DNA of 64,000 nt. Origin: Ignavibacteria bacterium. Lineage in GTDB: Bacteria; Bacteroidota; Ignavibacteria; Tepidaquicellales; Tepidaquicellaceae. Under the pieces are notes generated by a model. The model was not told the DNA's origin. It made no database searches and saw only the letters and a list, made by a program, of their open reading frames with translations. The stretch spans positions 930,001-994,000 of the forward strand of contig JADJMZ010000001.1 in the NCBI GenBank assembly GCA_016709315.1, in the 5' to 3' direction. Shown here piece after piece: positions 7,970 through 17,153 of the stretch; within the stretch, counting starts at the first letter, position 1; each line of letters starts with the position of its first letter. The translations under genes and the position numbers were made by a program.

Positions 7970-10288
7970 TTGCTTAAAGTTCTGACCTTTTTTTTCATCT
8001 CGATAATATTTATTTCATTCACTGCCGAAAGCGAAAAATCATCATTTATAAATCCTGAATCTCTTGACACCGAAACTATCAGCTGGCTTGAAAGAGTCGA
8101 TTCTGCAGGAGGTTCCGTTTCTGACAGTATCATATCCGCTGTTGATGATTATATAAAAGAAGTAAAAGGATTAAAATTTCAGACAATGAATATCAGATCT
8201 CTGCTTTTAAGAGAGAACTGGTTTTGCGGAGATTTTAACGCTTCTTTTGTTCCTGTATTTGTTAACGGTAATGGAAACTCAGTTCCATATGGGTCAGGAC
8301 ATGATGTTAACCACAATTACTCTTCATCTGAATATTCAGAGACAGGACTGGAAAGCGGCTTAAAAGGAAACGGAGTTAACAGATATATTGAAACAGGTTT
8401 TAATCCTTATTTTATTGATGAGATGGGTTTGAATGATGCACATTTGATGATTTACAGTATGTCGGACACTACTGATGCAGGAAGATTCGGATGCAGAAAA
8501 AATTCTGACGGATTTTACTTTTACCCGAAATATCATAACGGTAATACTTATTTTTCTGTTAATTCTGATACTGAAAATTCGTTAATCATTCCATCTTCAA
8601 GAAATTATATTCTTGTTCAGAGAAATTCTTCCCAGTCAGTTAATGCATTTTACAGAGACAATCAGTTACTTAATAGCCAAAACAGTTCTGTCCGTGAACC
8701 GAACATGAGTATTGCAATAGGCGCTTTTAATAATACAGGTGTTATTTCAAATTATTCTGCACTAAGACTCGGTGGTTATTCAATCGGAAGAAGTTTCAGC
8801 GCTCCTCAGCAGCTTGTTCATTACAATGCAGTAATGAGACTGATGTCGAGACTTGGAAGAGAACTGCCACAGGGATTACAGGCTGATTTTAAATCAAAAC
8901 TTTTTACTTTTACAGGGAATAAACTTGTAATTAATTATCAGACCGGTACTAACGGCAGTATTGCATTTGAGCTTCAGGATCAGGACGGAATTCCTTTAAA
9001 TGATTATACTATTGATAATTGCATACCCGCAACAGACAACAGTCTGTCTCACATTGTTACCTGGAATAGCGGAAATGATCTTTCGTCTCTGGTAAATACT
9101 CCAGTTTATCTCAAGATAAGAATGACAAATGCAGATCTCTATTCATTGCAGTTTCAAAACAGTATTTCAAACATTGACAGTTCATTCAGCGGATTTAAAG
9201 CCGGAGCTTATAAACAATTTTTTGCAGACACGCTTATGTTTGCAAATTCAATCCCGGTACAAAGAAAAATGCATAATCCGGTTAAAAACCCCGAACCCGT
9301 AATTTCGCCGACAGAACCCTGGGAAGGTAACTTTATAATCACAACTTACAGCAACATCGCATATTCCAAAAGTATTATGTCATATAAAATGTGGCTGTCT
9401 GTAAGTAACAGTCTTGGCGGCTTTCCCGCTTACTATGAATCTCCGGACGGAATAAACTGGACCAGACCCAATCTTGAATCATTCAAGTACAACGGTAATA
9501 TGAACAATAATATTATGACTGACGCTATTCCAAGGGGTGTAGTGACCGTAGTAGATGATTCATTATACAATCAGACAGATTCGACCAGAAGGTATAAATC
9601 TGTTTATAATACTCATACAACCTCAACCAACAGCAGATTAAATGTTTCGTTTTCTTATGACGGACTTCTGTGGATTCCCTATGAAGGAAACCCTGTAAGA
9701 CACGGCGGTGAAGATTTATCGAGTTCCGGATGGAATCCTGTTATAGGGAAATATCTCGGTTACTTCAGAGATTCTCTTGGAATCAGAAAGGTTGGAAGAT
9801 ATATAAGCAATGACTGGATCAACTGGACATATACCGGTACAGTTGTTAAACCGGAAGCGTACGATATAAAGACAACTCAAATATACAATATGACAGTTCT
9901 GTTTAAAGACAGTGTTTACTGGGGATTTGCAGGTATTTTGAGATTAAATGAATCCGGAAATGAGAATCCGCCGAATCCGTCAAGAACTGACAATACAAAT
10001 TTTATAGCTCTTTTGTTTTCAAGAGACGGAATAAATTTTGTGCGGTGCGGGAATACTATGCCTTTTGTCAGTTATGGTGAAGAAGGAAGCTGGGATGATC
10101 AGATGGTTTATACAATTGGAGTTCCTGTTCATGTTGGAAATGAATACTATATTTATTACAACGGATTCAATTTCAAACATTTCAATAACGGTAATCCGCC
10201 GCCGCCATTGAACGGCGGTCCTCAAAAAAGTCAGATTGGTCTTGCAAAAATCGGTCTTGACAGATTTGTATCTCTGTCAAATTATTGA
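7970..10288 (+). CDS. Large secreted protein with LamG-like and glycosidase-type beta-propeller regions
   Basis: The 772-residue protein has a Sec signal peptide (LTFFFISIIFISFTA, about residues 4-18). The start is TTG at 7970, with GGGGAG nine bases before it. Residues about 85-290 resemble a concanavalin/LamG-like module as used in phage and cell-surface proteins (GCRKNSDGFYFYPKYHNG, YFSVNS, YILVQRNSS). Residues about 440-765 contain repeated blade-like motifs (YYESPDGINWTRPN, FSYDGLLWIPYEGNP, YISNDWINWTYTG, FSRDGINFVRCG) typical of the five-bladed propellers of GH32/43/130-type glycosidases. No catalytic residues can be assigned with confidence. It lacks a T9SS sorting domain, unlike several other secreted proteins here. 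It converges with the methyltransferase at 10296, 8 bases away. Confidence 0.65.
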   Translation: MLKVLTFFFISIIFISFTAESEKSSFINPESLDTETISWLERVDSAGGSVSDSIISAVDDYIKEVKGLKFQTMNIRSLLLRENWFCGDFNASFVPVFVNGNGNSVPYGSGHDVNHNYSSSEYSETGLESGLKGNGVNRYIETGFNPYFIDEMGLNDAHLMIYSMSDTTDAGRFGCRKNSDGFYFYPKYHNGNTYFSVNSDTENSLIIPSSRNYILVQRNSSQSVNAFYRDNQLLNSQNSSVREPNMSIAIGAFNNTGVISNYSALRLGGYSIGRSFSAPQQLVHYNAVMRLMSRLGRELPQGLQADFKSKLFTFTGNKLVINYQTGTNGSIAFELQDQDGIPLNDYTIDNCIPATDNSLSHIVTWNSGNDLSSLVNTPVYLKIRMTNADLYSLQFQNSISNIDSSFSGFKAGAYKQFFADTLMFANSIPVQRKMHNPVKNPEPVISPTEPWEGNFIITTYSNIAYSKSIMSYKMWLSVSNSLGGFPAYYESPDGINWTRPNLESFKYNGNMNNNIMTDAIPRGVVTVVDDSLYNQTDSTRRYKSVYNTHTTSTNSRLNVSFSYDGLLWIPYEGNPVRHGGEDLSSSGWNPVIGKYLGYFRDSLGIRKVGRYISNDWINWTYTGTVVKPEAYDIKTTQIYNMTVLFKDSVYWGFAGILRLNESGNENPPNPSRTDNTNFIALLFSRDGINFVRCGNTMPFVSYGEEGSWDDQMVYTIGVPVHVGNEYYIYYNGFNFKHFNNGNPPPPLNGGPQKSQIGLAKIGLDRFVSLSNY

Positions 10289-10295
10289 AAACATT

Positions 10296-11108
10296 TTATA
10301 ATTTTTTACCGGCTATATTTACAATAACCGGAGAGAAAAAGATCATATCCGGATTATTTTTATGATCATTCAGGTCTTTAAGTAATTCGTTACACTTATC
10401 GCGGCTGATCAGATTTTTGTCTGCCATCAGCGGAAGATGAACTTTGAAAAATCTGTACGCCCATTCAAATACATCACTGTCATTTCCTCCCGCCTTGCTC
10501 ACAGGAGAAAATTCCATTAACTCAATTTTATTTTTTCTGAATATTGCAGGGATTTTTGTTGTAAAATAAAGGTCACCTCCTCCGGCTCCATAGTAATTCC
10601 TGACAATCTCTGTTATATTATCAAAAGCTCCTCCTTTCGGAAAAAGAGCAATTCCTTCATAAGAATAATCCTGAATTCCAATGATCCCTCCTTTTTTCAG
10701 ACTGTCCGTTAATTTCAAAAGAAATTTTTCAGGTTCATTAACGAAATCAATTACCCATCTCAAAAAGATAAAGTCATAATATTCTTTTTCAAGATCCGTA
10801 TCTTCAACATTTCCCTGAATAAACTTAATGTTATCCCAGTTCTTATTACTGCAGTAATTCCTGAAATGATCAAGATAAATTTGCGAAGGTTCAAGCGCTG
10901 TTACTTCTCCTGAATCTCCGACAAGGTTTCTCAGATTTGCGGAAACAAATCCCGGACCGGCTCCGGCATCCAGACATTTCCAGTTCTTTTCGATTTTAAT
11001 TCTTTCAAGAAAATCATCAGTCATTTTTTTCCAGACATTATTCTGAAATTCAAGTCTTTCAAGTTCGGTCTGATTTATGCCAAGAATATAATCCTGATTT
11101 GAGCTCAT
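10296..11108 (-). CDS. Class I SAM-dependent methyltransferase
   Basis: The 270-residue protein has the Rossmann methyltransferase core. Motif I is LDAGAGPGFVSANL (about residues 46-59), followed by EVTALEPSQIYLDHF, then IKFIQGNVEDTDL and the motif IV-like FIFLRWVIDFV. The C-terminal third carries GGIIGIQDYSYEG and no recognisable substrate-binding domain. The substrate is unknown; small molecule and lipid are both possible. A PAP2 phosphatase gene lies 36 bases downstream of its start on the same strand and may share a transcript, so a lipid substrate is conceivable, but this is inference. Confidence 0.85.
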   Translation of the reverse strand: MSSNQDYILGINQTELERLEFQNNVWKKMTDDFLERIKIEKNWKCLDAGAGPGFVSANLRNLVGDSGEVTALEPSQIYLDHFRNYCSNKNWDNIKFIQGNVEDTDLEKEYYDFIFLRWVIDFVNEPEKFLLKLTDSLKKGGIIGIQDYSYEGIALFPKGGAFDNITEIVRNYYGAGGGDLYFTTKIPAIFRKNKIELMEFSPVSKAGGNDSDVFEWAYRFFKVHLPLMADKNLISRDKCNELLKDLNDHKNNPDMIFFSPVIVNIAGKKL

Positions 11109-11143
11109 AACTTTTAATTATTTTAATTTATATTTTCAAAATG

Positions 11144-11923
11144 TTACTCCCTGAAAATTTTTATTGAAACAGGCAGAGAAATTGCTATTAATCCGGTAGT
11201 CATTCCCGCTAATGCTCCTGCGGCAATATCTGCAGGATAATGGAAACCCAGTATTACTCTGGAAAGAGAAACTAATATTGCCCAGATAAGCGGAAACAAA
11301 GTTAAGTATTTTTTTTCTTTCTTAAAAATTTTAAAAAATACATAGCTGAATATCACAGCGAAATAAAATGAAGTCTGAGCATGTCCGGACGGAAATGAAA
11401 ATCCGGAATTATATATCCAGTTATTCAGAACAGGTAAATATATTTCATTTATCAGCTCAGGATTTTTACGGGTTATGTCATCAAGGAATTTACTTTTTTC
11501 TTTTCCTGGCATGGAAAAGAATTGTTCTCCTTTGTTTATTAAAATTCCTTTCCCAACAAAATATAATTGATAAGGTCTGGGTTTTTTGAAATAATCTTTC
11601 AGATAAAATTGAGAGAAACCCATTGAAAAAACAAAAATCAGAAATACAATTGAAAGAAAATAATTCAGATCAGAAATTTTTCTGTAACTAATTTTAAAAT
11701 GCCTGACAAGAATTAAAATCAATATGAGTAAAAGAATTATTCCTGCTGAGAATCCTCCCGTTTCGGTAATTAAATTCCAGAAAGGCGCCCATGCATCGGA
11801 ATTCCTGTATGAACTTAATTCCAGTGGAAAAAGAATTACAATCAAACTCATAAGAATGAATGCAATTAAAGAATATAAATATATAAATGAATTAGAAAAA
11901 TTTTTTCTGAGAGGTGTAAACAT
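11144..11923 (-). CDS. PAP2-family membrane phosphatase
   Basis: The 259-residue integral membrane protein has about six hydrophobic segments. All three PAP2 phosphatase motifs are present: KDYFKKPRPYQ (motif 1, about residues 107-117), FPSGHAQTSF (motif 2) and SRVILGFHYPADIAAG (motif 3, with the catalytic histidine). Such proteins remove phosphate from lipid phosphates, for example undecaprenyl pyrophosphate or phosphatidic acid, at the outer face of the inner membrane. A roughly 40-residue loop (YFVGKGILINKGEQFFSMPG and following) between motifs 1 and 2 is probably periplasmic. It lies just upstream of the methyltransferase on the same strand. Confidence 0.9.
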   Translation of the reverse strand: MFTPLRKNFSNSFIYLYSLIAFILMSLIVILFPLELSSYRNSDAWAPFWNLITETGGFSAGIILLLILILILVRHFKISYRKISDLNYFLSIVFLIFVFSMGFSQFYLKDYFKKPRPYQLYFVGKGILINKGEQFFSMPGKEKSKFLDDITRKNPELINEIYLPVLNNWIYNSGFSFPSGHAQTSFYFAVIFSYVFFKIFKKEKKYLTLFPLIWAILVSLSRVILGFHYPADIAAGALAGMTTGLIAISLPVSIKIFRE

Positions 11924-11946
11924 TTAATTGAATTTGTTTTTTCGAA

Positions 11947-12570
11947 TCAGAATAATGATGTCTGAATGACTTCTGCTACAGGACTTACCAGATAATACTT
12001 TTTACTTTCAATCTCCGTGCACTTGAATCTTTTCTTGATCTTTTCTCCTTTTATGAATGATCTTCCGTTTCTGAGACGGAAAATACTTTTTTCAGGGATG
12101 TCTTCAAGATGAACATAATCCGAATAGCTGTCATATTTTTTCAGAACTTTCATCAAAGCTGTATCTGTACAGGAGGATGCTTTTGGATTCAAGGAATATT
12201 TTTCAAGACATTCATATATCTCTGAAGGAAAAATTTTTAGTTTTATCAGAGGCATGAGAAGTATTTTGAATTCGTCTTTCCATTCCTGTCCGTGAGGAGA
12301 AATCTTCCCGCGGTATTTATTCCATGCTTTCAGATGAGCTATTTCATGAACGAGAGTTATTAAAAAGGAATAAGGATTCAGATTCTCATTAATTGTGATC
12401 TCATGAGGTTTTCCTTTGTAGGGGTGTCTGTAATCACCGAGTTTGGTTAATCTCGACTTTTTTATTTTAAGATTAAAATCAAAATAGTAAATCCAGAAAC
12501 AAACAATCTGCCGGGATTCTGCAGGAATGTAATTGTGTAATAAATTTCTATAGTTATTAATGATATGAAT
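11947..12570 (-). CDS. SprT-like zinc metalloprotein with no standard start codon
   Basis: The minus frame open from 12582 to the stop at 11947 encodes a complete SprT-like domain. LHNYIPAESRQ at the start is followed by KLGDYRHP, ITINENLNPYSFLITL, the zinc site VHEIAHLKAW (HExxH) and SPHGQEW with the third histidine. The C-terminal part includes IFPSEIYECLEKY, PKASS and FRLRNGRSFIKGEKIKKRF, as in Bacteroidetes-type SprT proteins. No ATG, GTG or TTG exists upstream of the HExxH in frame. The first ATG (12255) would remove the whole metal site. I place the start at an ATT (12570); 12576 and 12561 are alternatives. The dinB stop is 21 bases upstream. Function in this group is unknown; relatives bind DNA-protein crosslinks. 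Confidence 0.6.
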   Translation of the reverse strand: MHIINNYRNLLHNYIPAESRQIVCFWIYYFDFNLKIKKSRLTKLGDYRHPYKGKPHEITINENLNPYSFLITLVHEIAHLKAWNKYRGKISPHGQEWKDEFKILLMPLIKLKIFPSEIYECLEKYSLNPKASSCTDTALMKVLKKYDSYSDYVHLEDIPEKSIFRLRNGRSFIKGEKIKKRFKCTEIESKKYYLVSPVAEVIQTSLF

Positions 12571-12590
12571 AGAAATTAAAAATTATTTGA

Positions 12591-13118
12591 TTAATCTGAG
12601 GAAGATTTATTCCACCCGGCCATTCTGATCAGCATAAACATTTGTCCTCTTGTGTGAGCTTCGTGCTCAATTATATGATATATAATCCATTTCTTTGGGA
12701 TACTTACATCACCGTCTCTTCTCTTAGTGATCACATTCTCATCAAGATCAGAATCAATAAGTGATGAAACATAATCAAGAAATATTTTCCTGGTCGCTTC
12801 GATAGTCTTAAAATATTCTTCATATTCGGGAGCTTCATTCGGAGGATTGAAATCGGGACCGCTGTCAAACCAGCAATTATAATAACTTCTTTTTTTTATA
12901 TCGTCAGATGCTTTTTCACCGGATAATGTTTCGTACCATCCAAGATCAACTTCAGCCAGATGCATAATATACGAACCAATGCAAAATTCATTTTCAACAG
13001 GAGGAGTAAAAAGTTGCTCTTTCGTAAGATGCTTTACTCCTTCGAGAGTGACTTTCCTTAAATCTTCTAGCATCCATTTAAGCAGATTGATTTGATCTGC
13101 GGAATTTTTAACCGGCAT
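12591..13118 (-). CDS. DinB-family protein
   Basis: The 175-residue protein is a four-helix DinB/YfiT-like domain. The likely metal-ligand histidines are in IMHLAEVDLGWYE (about residue 53) and HIIEHEAHTRGQ (about residues 148-159), in the usual H...HxxxH arrangement. Family members include damage-induced proteins of unknown activity and thiol-dependent transferases (bacillithiol or mycothiol S-transferases). It sits between the aminotransferase and the SprT-like gene on the same strand, with short gaps on both sides, and may share their transcript. Confidence 0.88.
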   Translation of the reverse strand: MPVKNSADQINLLKWMLEDLRKVTLEGVKHLTKEQLFTPPVENEFCIGSYIMHLAEVDLGWYETLSGEKASDDIKKRSYYNCWFDSGPDFNPPNEAPEYEEYFKTIEATRKIFLDYVSSLIDSDLDENVITKRRDGDVSIPKKWIIYHIIEHEAHTRGQMFMLIRMAGWNKSSSD

Positions 13119-13151
13119 TTTTTGAGATTAAAATTTAAACATAAATAAAAA

Positions 13152-14450
13152 TCAGGATAACTGAGATAATGCTGTTCTTAAATTTATAATTATGCGTTCT
13201 ATCTCATCAACGCTGCAGGTCCCTACAGAGATTCTGTACCAAACCGAATCATTCGATGCGCCGAAAGAAGAAAATGGTACCAGGGCAAGCATAGCATCAT
13301 CTATTAGAAAATTTGTAATATCTTTAGTTGTACTGATGATTTTTCCGTCTGCTTTTTTCTTTCCGATAAGGTTTATGTAAACAGTCATGAATATGGATGC
13401 CTGTGGCTCTATAGCATCTACGTTAAATCCTTCATCCTTAAGTTTCTTAAATCCTTTGTAAAATCCGTTGAGACGTTTGATAATCTCGCCTTTGAAATTA
13501 CCGAGATATGAATCTACGAGTTCGTCATTTCCAAGATATCTGGAGATTGCCACCTGCTCTGCTTTCGGAGCCCAGGCTCCCATGTGTGAAGTTATTGATT
13601 TCATTTTGTCAATAATACTCTTCGGTCCGTATCCCCATCCAACTCTGACTCCCGTACCTGCAAATGCTTTTGACATTCCGTCAACGAATACAGTATAATT
13701 TCTCATCTCCGGACATAAAACGACAGGATTGAAATGCTGTGTCTCTCCGAGTGTAAGTAACCAGTAAATCTGATCAAACAAAAGATAAACGGGTTTTTCA
13801 TTTTCGCTTCTTCTGCAGTTCTCATTTAAAATAAGATCGCAGATATCCGTTATTTCATTTTGCTTAAATACTGTTCCTGTAGGATTAAGAGGAGAACAAA
13901 GTGAAATAAGATTTGCTTTTTTAATGTGGGGTTCCAGATCCGATGCCGTTGGCATAAAATTGTTTTCCGGTTTTGTTTCGACTGTAATGGATTTAGCCCT
14001 TGTCAGATGAGTGTAATGATTGTTGTTCCATGACGGAACGGGAAAAATCACAGTTTCATTTAAATCCACTATTGTGTTATATGCAGCAAATATAATGGGT
14101 CTTGCGCCGCTGGTAATAAGTATTTCATCCATGCCGTATTCAAGTCCGAGTCTTTTATACAGAAATGAAGATATAACTCTTCTTAATTCGTGAGTGCCGT
14201 CAGCCGGAGGGTAATTAGTTTGATTTTCATCGTAAGCTTTTTTTATTTCTTCTTTAAGCTCTTTTGGAATGGTGAATATTTCAGGGTCAAAATCACCGAT
14301 TGTAAGGTTTGATATCTTCTTACCTTTTGCTATCATTTCATTTATCTGCCATGCAAGAGTAATGATTTCTGAGCCGATAAGATTCTCAGCCATCTTTGAA
14401 ACTTTCAGCTTCCTCTCTTTAACTTCTAATATTTCTTCGCTCATAAACAA
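13152..14450 (-). CDS. Class I/II pyridoxal-phosphate aminotransferase
   Basis: The 432-residue enzyme has the fold-type I signatures. TSGARPIIFAAYN marks the phosphate-binding loop, SLCSPLNPTGTVF holds the cofactor asparagine, and LLFDQIYWLL is the cofactor Asp/Tyr region. GMSKAFAGTGVRVGWGYGP holds the Schiff-base lysine (about residue 255), and WYRISVG holds the carboxylate-binding arginine. The overall order fits aspartate-type aminotransferases, but the amino donor cannot be fixed from sequence. The start ATG at 14450 is followed by MSEEILEVKERKLK; the second Met (14444) is equally possible. A 700-base non-coding region precedes it. Confidence 0.9.
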   Translation of the reverse strand: MFMSEEILEVKERKLKVSKMAENLIGSEIITLAWQINEMIAKGKKISNLTIGDFDPEIFTIPKELKEEIKKAYDENQTNYPPADGTHELRRVISSFLYKRLGLEYGMDEILITSGARPIIFAAYNTIVDLNETVIFPVPSWNNNHYTHLTRAKSITVETKPENNFMPTASDLEPHIKKANLISLCSPLNPTGTVFKQNEITDICDLILNENCRRSENEKPVYLLFDQIYWLLTLGETQHFNPVVLCPEMRNYTVFVDGMSKAFAGTGVRVGWGYGPKSIIDKMKSITSHMGAWAPKAEQVAISRYLGNDELVDSYLGNFKGEIIKRLNGFYKGFKKLKDEGFNVDAIEPQASIFMTVYINLIGKKKADGKIISTTKDITNFLIDDAMLALVPFSSFGASNDSVWYRISVGTCSVDEIERIIINLRTALSQLS

Positions 14451-14645
14451 TAATTTTTTATGTTTGAAATTACATCAATATAATTATTTGAATTTTGAAA
14501 ATAGACAGAATAATTTGGTAATATATTTATGATTTAGCACACGACAAAACATTTTAAATAAGTTCAGATTTCATAGAACAGATTAAATATTTATAATTTC
14601 CATCTTTAATCTAGAATGTCTAAACCATTTGAACAATTCTCAACA

Positions 14646-14711
14646 CAGGGTCACAAAGTCACAGAGAGTTTTATTCTCAAGGTATAATTCCTCTGCGTCT
14701 TTGATTCCCTG
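14646..14711. repeat. Imperfect inverted repeat of CACAGAG / CTCTGCG type
   Basis: CAGGGTCACAAAGTCACAGAG (14646-14666, 21 bp split here as CAGGGTCACA and AAGTCACAGAG) matches the reverse complement of 14691-14711 at 16 of 21 positions. Its theme (cacaaag-tcacagag, ctctgcg-tctttg) resembles degenerate intergenic repeats common in environmental bacteria. Confidence 0.5.
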
Positions 14712-14799
14712 CGTTAAAATTTAGTTTTGAGATTCTCTCATAAAGGCAGGGTTAAATTAATCAGAATTATTAAATAATTGATAATAATTTTATGGCTTC

Positions 14800-14841
14800 G
14801 CACAAAAATTTTTCTGACAGATATTTGCACAAAAAATTTTT
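14800..14841. repeat. Short direct repeat
   Basis: GCACAAAAATTTTT (14800-14813) recurs at 14827-14841 with one extra A. The two copies start 27 bases apart. Confidence 0.5.
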
Positions 14842-14932
14842 ATTACTCAGGTTAACAGCTTTGAACTTTGAAGATTGTTTTAAGTATCGAATTAAACGAA
14901 GTTCACACTATTGTATAATAAATTAATTTTCA

Positions 14933-14970
14933 AATTCGTGTTAATTAGTGAAATTAGTGGAAATTTTTTG
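14933..14970 (+). repeat. Dispersed 38-bp element, copy 1
   Basis: AATTCGTGTTAATTAGTG followed by AAATTAGTGGAAATTTTTTG. It matches the minus strand of 30007-30044 at 35 of 38 positions with no gap. Internally it repeats the theme ATTAGTG at about 9-10 base spacing. Confidence 0.75.
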
Positions 14971-15103
14971 TTTTCAATTCTGAAGCGGTCAACTTAATTA
15001 ACAACTCATAATTTTAAGTTTCAGTCAAATATTTTGACAAAATTTTAAATTAACATATTTATGTGAACATGCAGAACTTAGATTCTGTTATTTTGAAAGT
15101 TAT

Positions 15104-15143
15104 AAAAAAAATCTCCTTTCCTGAAATTGTCAGAAAAGGAGAT
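15104..15143 (-). terminator. Rho-independent terminator of the M61 peptidase gene
   Basis: On the minus strand, ATCTCCTTTTCTGA pairs with TCAGGAAAGGAGAT (14 bp, one mismatch, 5-base loop), followed by a run of T. It lies 33 bases after the peptidase stop codon. Confidence 0.85.
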
Positions 15144-15175
15144 AATAAAAAACCGTTTATTAACTTTTTAATTGA

Positions 15176-17029
15176 TCACTTACCCAGCCATGCTGTTTTT
15201 AATTTCATCTGCTGTTCAGATAATTCTTTTTCTACTATCACTTCACTGTCAAAGGCAGTCTTTACTTTCGAAACAACAGCTTTAAGGGTTTCCATTTTTT
15301 CTGTACCGCTTTCGTCATTCCTTGCAACTACCATTTCAAAATTATCTCCTTCTTTGATTTTATTTTTCAATGATCCGAAAATATCCCTCATAGTCATAAA
15401 ATTAATCTCCTTTCCGTTTATTGAAACAAGTTCATCTCCGCTTTTAACGCCCAGGTCTTTTACAAAAGAATTATCCTCAGCAATTTGACGTATAACTAAC
15501 CTGTAAGTTTTTTGATTGAATCCCATTTGAATACCACCCATGTCAATTTTATTGTATGGGATGCTTTTTACTTTGATTCCTACTTTACTGAATATCTCTG
15601 AATATGGAATCCTTTGATCTCCTGCTACATATTTTTGAAAAAATTCACCGATCTTAGGAGACGTAAGCGCAACTATTTCATCAAACAGATCTTCATCCTT
15701 AAATGATTTATCCTTACCGTATTTCTGAAGCATTATATTTATTACATCCTGCAAACCCATGCTGCCATTACTCTCTTCCCTTATAAGAATATCCAGACTT
15801 AATCCGATTAATGCGCCTTTCTGATATACGTTGAAATATTGTTCCTCATATTTACCCAGCGCTTCAAGACTCATTTCGGTGAAAGGAAGAGAGTCATTAA
15901 ACATCATTGATCCGGAGATTTTTCTTTCAATATTTTTACCGTATTCCTTTAAATCAACAAGTCCTTCTCTAAGCTGAATGTAATCAGCAAAGTATTCCGT
16001 AACTCCTTCGTAAAGCCACAGATGCTTGCTCATTTTGGGATCATTAAAATCAAAATTTCCTATTTCTTCGGAATGAAGGTTTAAAGGAGTTACAGTATGA
16101 TAAAATTCATGAGCGGAGGTTGACTGTAGCTGGTTTATCATATATGGCGCAGACTCTTTTGGCACATCAGGCATGAAATAAAGCGAGGAATAATTATGTT
16201 CGAGCGCACCAAATGATCCGGAACCTTCTTTATTTGTAAAATAGAATAAGAAAGTATATCTGTCTGCTGATAATTTACCTCCGAGAAAATTTCTGATTGC
16301 AGTAAGTAAGACTTTTAGCTTTGCTGATAAATCCGCTGAACTAATTCCTTTGCCGGGTGAATACACAGAAATCATCACACTTGTTTCATCAAAATTTATA
16401 GTCGTTGTATCCGGTAGACAAAACATTATCGGGTTATCTACTACGAACTGATAATCTGGAGCGGTAAATACTTCAAGATTATTACTTCTTAATGTATTGA
16501 TAAGACTGGAAGTTCCGTAAAATCCTTCCGGCTTTGTAAAATTTAAAACATATTCATTTTTCAAATTCTCTTTGAAATATCCGAAGAATCCGTGATTGTT
16601 AAATATGAAAACCGTATCTTTTTCAATACTTGTTCCTGCAGGTTCGAAAACTTTGTTATCAGAAGTATCATCAAATGAATCATCAACAAAATATTTCAGT
16701 CTGTATAATTTATCCGCACTTGATATCTCCCAGGAATCAACATCCTTTTTTTCTGTCTTTAATTCATTGCCGGAGTTATCAAATGCCTTCAGACCGGAAA
16801 TGAATCTTCCGAAGTTATATACTTTATAAGTCCCCGGCACCATCGCCGGAAGTTTAAACTCTGCTGTTGCAGTGCTTATAACCGGCGTTATCAATTCAAT
16901 CTCAAGCTGATCATTATCTGCTTTATTCAAATCAACAAAGTACTGATAGGTATCATTTTGAAGGATTTGTGAACTGGAGATATTGAAAGATAATAAAATT
17001 AAAGTTAATGCAGAAATTACTAATTTCAT
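15176..17029 (-). CDS. M61-family metallopeptidase (glycyl aminopeptidase-like) with PDZ domain
   Basis: The 617-residue protein begins with a signal peptide (LVISALTLILLSFNISSSQ). It has an N-terminal beta-rich domain of the M61 type (ELITPVISTATAEFKLP, MVPGTYKVYNFGRFI). The central metallopeptidase domain has the zinc site HEFYH near residue 305 and the third-ligand helix LYEGVTEYFADY about 50 residues later. A PDZ domain follows near residues 490-580 (VKSGDELVSINGKEI, MRDIFGSLKNKI). This order is standard for the family, which cleaves N-terminal glycine or alanine in the periplasm or outside the cell. It is a single gene with its own terminator. Confidence 0.92.
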   Translation of the reverse strand: MKLVISALTLILLSFNISSSQILQNDTYQYFVDLNKADNDQLEIELITPVISTATAEFKLPAMVPGTYKVYNFGRFISGLKAFDNSGNELKTEKKDVDSWEISSADKLYRLKYFVDDSFDDTSDNKVFEPAGTSIEKDTVFIFNNHGFFGYFKENLKNEYVLNFTKPEGFYGTSSLINTLRSNNLEVFTAPDYQFVVDNPIMFCLPDTTTINFDETSVMISVYSPGKGISSADLSAKLKVLLTAIRNFLGGKLSADRYTFLFYFTNKEGSGSFGALEHNYSSLYFMPDVPKESAPYMINQLQSTSAHEFYHTVTPLNLHSEEIGNFDFNDPKMSKHLWLYEGVTEYFADYIQLREGLVDLKEYGKNIERKISGSMMFNDSLPFTEMSLEALGKYEEQYFNVYQKGALIGLSLDILIREESNGSMGLQDVINIMLQKYGKDKSFKDEDLFDEIVALTSPKIGEFFQKYVAGDQRIPYSEIFSKVGIKVKSIPYNKIDMGGIQMGFNQKTYRLVIRQIAEDNSFVKDLGVKSGDELVSINGKEINFMTMRDIFGSLKNKIKEGDNFEMVVARNDESGTEKMETLKAVVSKVKTAFDSEVIVEKELSEQQMKLKTAWLGK

Positions 17030-17153
17030 GAAGGTATTTGTTTATTAGTTAATATTGAAAAATGGATTTTAAAATTTTTATTTGTCTCTGAATTACAGGC
17101 AAGTGGATAGAACAAGTTACGACCGGATAACAAAAAAGTTTAATGTCATTCAC

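Larger units (their letters stand above)
14451..15103. other. Long non-coding region with several degenerate repeats
   Basis: No gene was found in this stretch on either strand. It contains an imperfect 21-bp inverted repeat (14646-14711), a direct repeat of GCACAAAAA-TTTTT type (14800-14813 and 14827-14841) and one copy of a dispersed 38-bp element (14933-14970) whose second copy is near 30 kb. The region looks like a collection of intergenic repeat debris. It precedes the aminotransferase on its left side, so it also contains that promoter. Confidence 0.6.

Noticed and set aside
15063..15488. 141-codon plus-strand frame over the end of the M61 gene
   Set aside because: It covers the terminator hairpin and the PDZ coding part of the peptidase; no domain is seen.
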